A stretch of 64,000 nucleotides of DNA from Thinopyrum elongatum (taxonomy: Eukaryota; Streptophyta; Magnoliopsida; Poales; Poaceae): assembly GCA_011799875.1 (NCBI GenBank), contig CM022301.1, positions 207,738,477-207,802,476 of the forward strand, given 5' to 3'. The notes under the pieces are model-generated. The model had not been told where the DNA came from, made no database searches, and saw only the letters and a list, made by a program, of their open reading frames with translations. Of the stretch, positions 56,529 to 64,000 are shown piece by piece. The position numbers and the translations under genes are program-made. Positions within the stretch are counted from its first letter, which is position 1, and each line of letters opens with the position of its first letter.

Positions 56529-57079
56529 TGTCGTGGTTTTGTCACGGCAGATGCCCTTGTGAAAGGACTTAGGTGTGGAGCCATCGCAACGTAGGTTAGC
56601 TTGAAGGGGTTGAGCGGGATGAAAGACACAAGGTTTACCCAGGTTCGTCCCCTCACCAACGAGGTAAAAGCCTACGTCCTGCTTTGAGTTGTATTGATTG
56701 AGTATCGATTACAAGGGAGCGAAATTGCTTGACCTAGCTATCGATTGATTGTAACTTGAGTTAACTCACCGCAGGTCTCGCCTTTATATACACAGGTTGA
56801 GGCCCTAGGCTTACAAGAGTCTAAGTCGGATCACACAACGTAACCAACTCGGGTTCTAAGTCGCCTTGCCTTGCTAGGCAAGTCGCCATCGGGCGGCTCA
56901 CATCTCCGGGTTACAGCTCCACCTCCGGGTCTTGGGCCTTCAACAGACCCGCCTTGTAAGCCGCCTTCAGTCTTCATATCTTATCTTCTTGGGCCTATTC
57001 AGACTTTTATTTATGAGTCGCCAATAGTGTAACCCGGCCCCTCCTGGGCGGGTCACACCGTGGGGTTATATTCCCAACA
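56529..57079 (-). repeat. Tat2 3' LTR (551 bp)
   Basis: Minus strand TGTTGGGAATATAACCCC to AAAACCACGACA. GGTAG (56524-56528) is the expected target duplication. A minus-strand TATATAAAGG lies at 56793-56784. Confidence 0.82.
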
Positions 57080-57092
57080 TTAGGCCCCATAT
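57080..57092 (-). other. Tat2 polypurine tract
   Basis: Minus strand ATATGGGGCCTAA directly before the LTR start TGTTGGG. Confidence 0.65.
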
Positions 57093-57357
57093 TGATTTGA
57101 ACTTGTTCATGTCAATCTTCATCCTCCAGTTGGCGAGTCTCTTTGAATTCTTCTTAAAGCTTGACCTTGAATAAATCTTCATGACCCGCCATAAGAAAAG
57201 ATGATGTCATATTATTAAATTAAGAAAAATCCTCATGACGTCACAATGGATCTTTGTATTAACCAGCCATTCCGAAAATCGAGGCGCCTCTTTTGGTGAG
57301 ATAATTATCACGCCTGCTCGATCTCCACGCATGCCATTCACTGTTTCACTTTTCCCT

Positions 57358-57366
57358 TATAAATAG
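57358..57366 (+). promoter_or_regulatory. TATA box of the Tat2 antisense gene
   Basis: TATAAATAG in TTCCCTTATAAATAGGGACG, a textbook plant TATA box on the strand opposite to gag-pol, between the LTR and the antisense gene. Transcription would start near 57390. A leader intron is likely: donor GT at 57557 (CGTTAG/GTAC), acceptor TTTAG at 58062-58066. Confidence 0.65.
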
Positions 57367-58076
57367 GGACGGGGGGCTTGTCTTTTCAGTTTTCACTTCC
57401 ATCACCTCCGCCCCTTCTTCTTCCTCGCAACCTCAGCCACAACCGGAGCTCCGCCGCCCCAGCCAAGCTTCACCAGCGACTTCATCTAGGCTGATGCATC
57501 AACCTGTCGAAACCAGAAACCCACGGCGCTCACCCGCTCTTCATCTGCACCGTTAGGTACCCCTTTTTTTCTATTCTCAGATCTACATTAGAGCGCTTGA
57601 GTTCATAGAGTTTATCGGCGTTCATTAAGCCCATACTAGTTCATCCAAGCTCATTCATCTCCTGCTTAGAAGTCGTATTTCAATCCGAAAATAGAATAGG
57701 AACAAAGCGGTAGCAGTTTTAGCCCTTATTCGTATCTTGGATAGATCCCCTCTTTCTTCAAAATCAATATATAGTCTGCTAGTTCTTCTGCTGCCGTCTA
57801 TTAGGTTTAATATTTATTCTCCTTTTTTGAGCTGTTGTAGATCTGTAATTGTATCTACATTCTGTAAAACTTGTTTGCCCAACACTTAGCGAAATTTCAA
57901 AACCTTGGATTTGTAGGTAATTGACCCGCCCTTCACCTTACGGGCGGCTTAACATTGAATTTGTAACCCGCCAAGAATTTCCAAAGCAGCTTATTTCAAT
58001 TAGCCCGCCATTATTTACTGCAACTTATAACCTTGCCTTATTTGTAAATTACTTTTGTACATTTAGGCTCCTCAAT

Positions 58077-61000
58077 ATGACTATCTGCAACTGGGAACGC
58101 TCTCTGGTTACCAAAGAAATCCTCAACGATTACGTAGGCCAAGGCCTATTGGCGACTCAGCAGGAAATTGGATGGCGGGTTAGCAACGGAGAAACAATCC
58201 CTACTCCCGCTAAAGATGAAATTGTAGTCTTCATTGATCATATACTCAGGGGTTTTACCCCGCTCAGGTCTAAATTTTTCCGGGACCTCCTCCACTACTT
58301 CAACTTGCACCCTCAAGATATAGGCCCAAACTCTGTATCCAATATTTGCCACTTCCAAATCTTTTGTGAGGTTTACCTACAAGCAGCACCTATTGTTCCC
58401 CTCTTTAAAGAGTTCTTTTATATAAATCGCCAGACTGAATGTCAGAATGGCCCAAGCCAAGAATTAGGTGGAGTCTCTATTCAGAGACGGAGAGACAACA
58501 GCTTTCCTTCCACACTCTTGCCAAGACACCCCAAAGGATGGGTGACCACTTGGTTTTACTGCAAAAACACTGCTCCAGCAACTGAAAACCCTCTGCCTGG
58601 GTTTAGAGCTGAACGTCTTCCAGCGGATTTTGACCCGCCAAGTAAAATTATCCCAGAAGAACATGCAGAGGCCTTCCCATTTCTCTACAAGGCTAAAGCT
58701 TTATTGGCTCATGGTTTAATTGGAATTGATTTGACCTGGTGCTGGGTCTCTTGGAAGATACTCCCCTTAAGCCGCGTCCTGGCTTAATGTGTGAGTACTC
58801 TGGCGAGTCAAACGATCCTCAACGGTACACTGAAGACAACTTTACAGCTGAAGAAGTCTTTAAAACTGTGAGGACTTTTCTTGGCAAGTCTCAAGAAAAC
58901 TGCAATAAAGTTGGCCTACCGCCATTCTTTAAACAAAATCCAACTCCACCTGTAAGTATTTGTTTCCATTTGGCTCAATATGTTTTTAATGCATGTTATG
59001 TCTTGCTTACTTAATCTTTTCTGCACTCATACAGGCCGACTCCGCCTTCTGGACCAAGAAGCCAAAAACTGTCGTGGCCAAGACTCGGGCCAACAAGAAA
59101 GTAAAGAAAAATAAGACGGTTACTATTACTGAGCCAGCTACTGTGGGCGAGTCAGCAGATGTTGAGAACCCATCAGAGGTAGAACTTGACTCGCTTGGTC
59201 GACTCTTTATTGAACTAGCTGACACCCTTTCCTCACAGGAAGAGGTTGCTACAAGCCGGGCAGATGATACTGAGGTAATTCCCGTTTCATCGGGTTCAGA
59301 CTCCACCCCTTCAAAGAAAGTGTGGCGGGTTGTCCGGAAAGTAAAATTTTGTCACCCAGATGCTCACTTAGATCCACACTTTATTTTGAAGAAGGCTCAA
59401 TATGATACGAGACGCCAGACCCGGAGCGGCGGCTCAGGCGAATTACTGGCTGGGTTAAGTAATGAGCCCTCTGCCCGTAAATGCCTAGCCGAGGTACCAC
59501 ACAATCCAACCTTGCTTTTGCCCAGAGCTGTTCTTATAAGACATCCTCTTAATCCCTCTGACTCTGACTACCAGGGGTCGCCACCTTCTTCTGGCGACTC
59601 AACCGGAACTCAAATGCCTGTTTTCAAGACTGCCCATGGGTAAGTACTTTCATTTGTTCATAAATGACCTGTAGTGATATACTCATGGACTCTTGTATTC
59701 TTATCACATAGGCGTAGCAAAGGCGGGTAAGAAACAAAATGTGGGTGGCTCTTCAAAAGACCCCAAAGCTTCTGAACCAGAGAAGCAGACGGCGGAAACC
59801 TCTGAGTCCCTCATTCAAGACCCCGAAGAACCTGTCAATGATCCGCCACCGCCAATTGATGCTACGGTCCTTGAGCCAATAGATACTGAGATCAACCCGG
59901 CTGCCCATCAAGACCCGCCAAGTCCTAAGCCACCCAGTCCTGCCAAGTCCACTGATAAGAGCCCTGCTGCTACTGATGTTGGCGACATCACTGTTACCGG
60001 GTCAGCTTTTAAGCTCCCGAGGTCTCCAAAGTCCTAGCCAAGCACTCAGCCAAAGAAGAATGCCTTTACTGGAGAAAGGCAAGGCTAAGTTGGACTTGGA
60101 AGATTATTCATCTTATAGTGCAAGTGAAATCCACGCAGGCTACCTAAGCCGCCTCCATACAAGCCGTGATATGGAGGCCGTCTTAGTAAATCTGATGAAG
60201 CAAAGATATGAGGTATGTTTTAAACCCCTTTCCGCCTTAGTACATATACATACTTATATAGCCGCCAAGTCTTAAGTATAAGAAAAGACATTGAGTATGC
60301 TTGAGACTTCATGTGAATCTTCCAAAATGTAGCCCCCAAGGGCCGGCTTGTCTTGAGAAGATGAGCCGGGTCTTACAATCATTGCTAAGAACCAATTATG
60401 TAGCCCCCAAGGGCCGGCTTAACTTAACAAGATGAGCTGGGACTTATAATCACTTGAGAGAACCAAATCCGTAGCCCCCAAGGGCCTGCTTATCTGAATA
60501 AGATGAGCCAGGTCTCATAGATTGAAATGATGTACATTAGCCCCCAAGTGCCAAGTATATTGCTTGCAATGTGCTTGGGACTTAATTAACTGTATCACAA
60601 AAACTTGCTCCTTGTGTTATGACCATTGCTTCAATATCGTATTTCAGGAGGAGTTGAACATGAAAAAGTCGCAGCTTAGCGACTTAAAGAAGAATATAGA
60701 ACTGCAGCAAGCAGAAACTTCCAAGGCTGAGTCAAAGCTGAAAACTTCACTGAAAGAAATTGAGAAAATCAAGGCGGGTTTTGATGCTGAAAGAACCGCC
60801 TGGGAAACTGACAAGGCTGCACTGCAAAGAAAAGCAGAAGATGTTGAGGCTAAGCTTAAACCGGTAACCGATGAGTTAGTTGGCTTGAAGCAACATATCT
60901 GTCAAATGTCAGTCGCCATCTTTGGTAAGCTTAATATGCAACTCGTCATCTATTTTGATATTTCTTTAACCCGCCTGGCAATTCATAACATATAATTCTT

Positions 61001-61735
61001 AACCCGCCTGGAGACTCTCGTGCAAAAAATTGAACAGGCCCCAGAAGCGCCAGTCTTGGCTAGAACATGCTGCTCAAATTGAAAGCGGCTTATTCATTGA
61101 CTGAGCAGTTGTATGCTGGAACACTGTGCAGCCTTGTAGCTTTGTCAGGTGGCAAAAAACTTCCAACTCATATCAAGACTGTGCTGGATCATCTCTCAAT
61201 GGTGCCGACTCAAATTGAGGAGGTTAAATTATCAGCTGCCCAAGCCGGAGCCATTGTTGCTCTAGGCCGGGCCAAGGCGTGGCAATCAGAACTTGACTCG
61301 AAAGAAATAGCTACCGGATGCCCAGAGTTCAAGGATGATGAGTCAATCTGTGAAGAAAAAGACTTCAACAAATGCGTCAAAGAGATGCGGACCGTGGCAT
61401 GCAAACTTATAGAAGAGCTGAATTTGAACAAGTACACGCCGACTTACGATGACAACAACAATAAGATTAAGCCGCCATCTCATGAAGTTGTAGATCTCAT
61501 TCCGCCAAGGCGTAAGCATATTTTCGCTCCTGATCTTGACCCCTCTGTTATTCTAAATGATGAGGCGACCTTTGAAGCATTAACCGGCATCGACTGGACA
61601 TCGGCTACTCTTCATATGACAGACGAGGGAGAACCGACGCAGGGTGACCCGAAAGCCTCAACCTCAAGACGCCAAGATGACAACAACCCGCCAGGCCAAA
61701 ACCCGGACGGTGCTGACACCGGCTTAATGGAGTAA
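58077..61735 (+). CDS. Antisense spliced gene of Tat2 (putative gypsy-type transposon domain)
   Basis: Proposed coding exons: 58077-58951, 59035-59639, 59712-60212, 60648-60924, 61038-61735; introns GT-AG with good donors (GTAAGT twice, GTATGT, GTAAGC). Exon 1 holds the domain shared with the Tat1 antisense gene: LRSKFFRDLLHYFNLHPQDI, VSNICHFQIFCEVYLQAAPI, VPLFKEFFYINR, then HPKGWVTTWFYCKNTAP. Middle exons are acidic, Pro/Ser-rich. Exon 4 is a coiled coil (MKKSQLSDLKKNIELQQAET). Exon 5 is helical (AAQAGAIVALGRAKAWQSEL) with an acidic tail. Two frameshifts are seen in this copy, near 58774 and near 60040. ATG at 58077 chosen because it follows the leader-intron acceptor by ten bases. Function unknown. 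Confidence 0.68.
60329..60560 (+). repeat. About 70-bp tandem repeat in an intron of the Tat2 antisense gene
   Basis: Units start at 60329, 60399, 60470 and partly 60537, each with TAGCCCCCAAGGGCCGGCTT and AAGATGAGCCGGGTCT or close variants. Lies between exons 3 and 4. Confidence 0.8.
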
Positions 61736-62824
61736 CTTAACTCCGAAAAACACTTGGTCACAAATTATTGGGCTCAGCTGAAGCCTTGTAATAGGTAGCT
61801 AAAAAACAAGTATCTGTTCTGCCATGCCTTCGAGCATGTTATCTCAACTTTTGATCCGGCAGCTGAACTTTATTGCATGCTTGATTTGATCATATATATG
61901 AGTTGTGCAATGATTCTGCTCTTCACCTGAGGTCTTCTATATTCTGTAAAGACCTATCAATACGCGCACAGGCAACTTATGTCCAAGAGCATGTAGCTGG
62001 TTAAAAAACCCTGAAGATTCATCATATAGTAAAGAAATCATGCCAGTGGCTGTGTAGTCAAAAAACATGCTGGTGACTTAAAGTCAAAAACCAGGGCGGG
62101 TGACAACCCAAATACTCAAACATGAGTAACACAACCCGAAGCCTGTAAGACCCGGATATTCACAATTTGTATAAACGCAAAAAACTTGAGATCATAAAAA
62201 CATCTGAAACACCAAAATAGAAGCATACACGAATCTCAAATATTTGTTATGCCGGTTTTAAGACACCACCAAAAAAAAGTTGGCTCACAGGCCTCATGTT
62301 TGCTTTCAAGGCTGCATAGCCGTTTTTACCCTGTAAGCCGGCCTCCCATGACATAAATCCGTCGTTTTAACCTTACCAAGTTCAGGGTCTTAAAAAAAAG
62401 ATTGACTGTTAAGAGTACGATGGGCCATATAGCGGAGTATCACTAAACAGACAGGTGGGTTTATCCTAGCTCACTGTAAGCCGGCTCTCTCATGACACAA
62501 AACCGCCGGTTTAACCTTGACGAGTTCAGGGTCTTAAAAATGATTGACTTGTCAAGAGTTCGGCGGGTCACCTGGCGGAGTAGCAAGTTGCAAACAGGCA
62601 GGTTTAACCCATAATGTGGTGTTTCATGCCGGTCAAGAGGGTATGAAAGCTAAACCTGGTGGGTTGGAAGCCCCCAAGTGACCTTATGATCAATTAACAA
62701 AGACTCAGATGCACAGAAATGAAACGACAAAGGCCCCGAATTTGAGGGATGCCGGCTTTATTATCTTGATCATAAAAAGATATATACATCGACAGAGGTA
62801 TGTACAATGGGGAGAGCCGGTGGC
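61736..62824. other. Spacer between antisense gene and integrase of Tat2
   Basis: About 1.09 kb without a frame of note. Contains two degenerate tandem units of about 140 bp (about 62334-62476 and 62477-62613), each with TAAGCCGGC, ATGACA, TTAACCTT and GTTCAGGGTCTTAAAA. Genes converge here from both strands. Confidence 0.6.
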
Positions 62825-63997
62825 TCAAGTGTAGTAAGGCCGAAGATGAGCAATGTTCCACAGCCCGTTTGTCTCCTGCTCAGAGGTGTGTGATTTCTTG
62901 CGCTCATGTATATCAATGAGATAATACGAGCCATTGTTGAGATTCTTACTGACCACAAAAGGTCCTTCCCAAGGTGGGGACAACTTATGCATGTCTGTCT
63001 GATCTTGAATCAGTCGGAGCACTAAGTCGCCCTCTTGAAACGCCCGAGTCTTGACTCTGCGGCTATGATAGCGACGCAGGTCTTGCTGGTAAATCGCCGA
63101 CCGGGCTGCTGCAAGATCACGTTCCTCATCCAAAGCATCAAGTGCATTCTGACGCACCGTCTCATTATCAGCTTTAACGTAAGCCGCCACTCTTGGCGAG
63201 TCATGACGAATATCGCTGGGGAGAACCGCCTCTGCTCCATAAACCATGAAGAAAGGCGTATAGCCTGTTGATCTGTTGGGGGTGGTTCTGATACTCCAAA
63301 GTACTGAAGGAAGCTCTTCGACCCAACAACCCGGCGTTCGCTCCAAAGGAACCATAAGCCGGGGCTTAATACCTCTCAAAATTTCTTGATTAGCCCGTTC
63401 TGCTTGACCATTAGACTGTGGATGAGCCACTGAAGAAACAACAAGACGAATATGCTCTCTTTGACAGAATTCCTTCATAGCTCCTTTGGACATATTAGTG
63501 CGATTATCAGTGATGATACTATGAGGATAACCAAAGCGGAAGATTAGCTTTTTTAACAAACTGAACTGCAGTCGCTGCATCACACCTGCTAACTGGATCT
63601 GCCTCAACCCACTTGGTAAACTTGTCAACCACCACCAAAAGGTGGGTCTTCTTATCCTTAGACCTCTTGAACGGTCCAACCATATCAAGCCCCCAGACTG
63701 CAAATGGCCAAGTTATTGGAATCATTCGCAATTCTTGAGCCGGCACATGAGCTCGCCTAGAAAATTTCTGACACCCGTCACACCTGCTAACAATGTCCTC
63801 TGCATCAGCATGAGTTGTTAACCAGTAAAACCCATGACGAAAAACTTTAGCCACCAAAGATTTTGAGCCGGCATGATGACCATAATCACCTTCATGGATC
63901 TCTCGTAAAATTTCACGACCCTCCTCAGGAGAAACACAGCGTTGGAACACGCCTGTCACACTGCATCGATGTAAATCGCCGTTGATGATGGTCATAG
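62825..63997 (-). pseudogene. Tat2 integrase
   Basis: Minus strand. Zinc-binding HHCC: EIHEGDYGHHAGSKSLVAKV and SRCDGCQKFSRRA. Catalytic core: D in WGLDMVGPFKRSKD, D in SIITDNRTNMSKG, E in NGQAERANQEILRG, all present; the usual Gly after TDN is Arg. C-terminus: LWSIRTTPNRSTGYTPFFMV, KLSPPWEGPFVV and GLWNIAHLRPYYT. A one-base expansion of an A run (plus-strand T6 at 63549-63554) shifts the frame between the first and second Asp. Continues the same lineage as the Tat1 integrase. Confidence 0.88.
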
Positions 63998-64000
63998 ACT

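Larger units (their letters stand above)
56529..64000 (-). mobile_element. Tat2: Tat-lineage Gypsy element, 3' half (runs off right edge)
   Basis: Minus-strand element: integrase (64000-62825), spacer, antisense gene on the plus strand (58077-61735), PPT (57092-57080), 3' LTR (57079-56529). Same plan as Tat1 but a different family: LTR sequence is unrelated and proteins differ. RT, gag and 5' LTR lie beyond the window. Confidence 0.9.

Noticed and set aside
60329..60560. CRISPR-like array
   Set aside because: Units are contiguous imperfect tandem repeats without spacers, in a plant nuclear retrotransposon.

Overview
This window looks like nuclear DNA of a Triticeae grass (wheat, Aegilops or barley group). 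About nine tenths is nested transposable elements: Athila-type and Tat-type Gypsy elements, very long Gypsy LTRs, a Copia solo LTR, a LINE, Harbinger, Mutator and hAT derivatives and small MITEs. Only one ordinary host gene is visible, a seven-exon SAM-dependent methyltransferase gene at 36.4-42.1 kb. Family names are given only as likenesses because no database search was possible.

Layout. 1-18,794: two non-autonomous Athila-like Gypsy elements on the minus strand. Copy A is inserted in the 3' LTR of copy B. A is itself split by a 1.5-kb solo LTR (target duplication TAGTA), which is split by a 4.76-kb solo LTR (target duplication TGAAC). 18,799-21,162: the tail of a Harbinger transposase, then a TIR-type element carrying a decayed coding relic. 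21,163-34,920: a complete 13.8-kb Tat-lineage Gypsy element (called Tat1 here; target duplication GCCTG), with gag-protease-RT-RNase H-integrase on the plus strand and a large spliced gene on the opposite strand between integrase and 3' LTR. 34,921-36,332: the rest of the host TIR element and several MITEs. 36,353-42,114: the methyltransferase gene, with a plastid-derived trnS-GGA fragment in intron 1. 42,491-50,711: a minus-strand LINE interrupted by an 888-bp Mutator foldback element. A 10-N gap is flanked by nearly identical 2.83-kb blocks, almost certainly an unmerged assembly overlap. 50,712-55,703: a third Athila-like element (plus strand) holding a Copia-like solo LTR. 55,704-56,528: LTR and MITE-like fragments. 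56,529-64,000: the 3' half of a second Tat element (Tat2, minus strand) with 3' LTR, an antisense multi-exon gene with its own TATA box and a leader intron, and integrase.

The most interesting system is the pair of antisense genes in Tat1 and Tat2. Both lie between integrase and 3' LTR, run against gag-pol, are split by introns, and encode a related N-terminal domain (the 'putative gypsy type transposon' type) followed by acidic, low-complexity and coiled-coil regions. They behave like real genes carried inside retrotransposons. Other points of note are amber stops in Tat1 in a CAG-to-TAG context, a dispersed CCGGCAAG octamer through Tat1, and a U3-like module inside the Athila internal domain.
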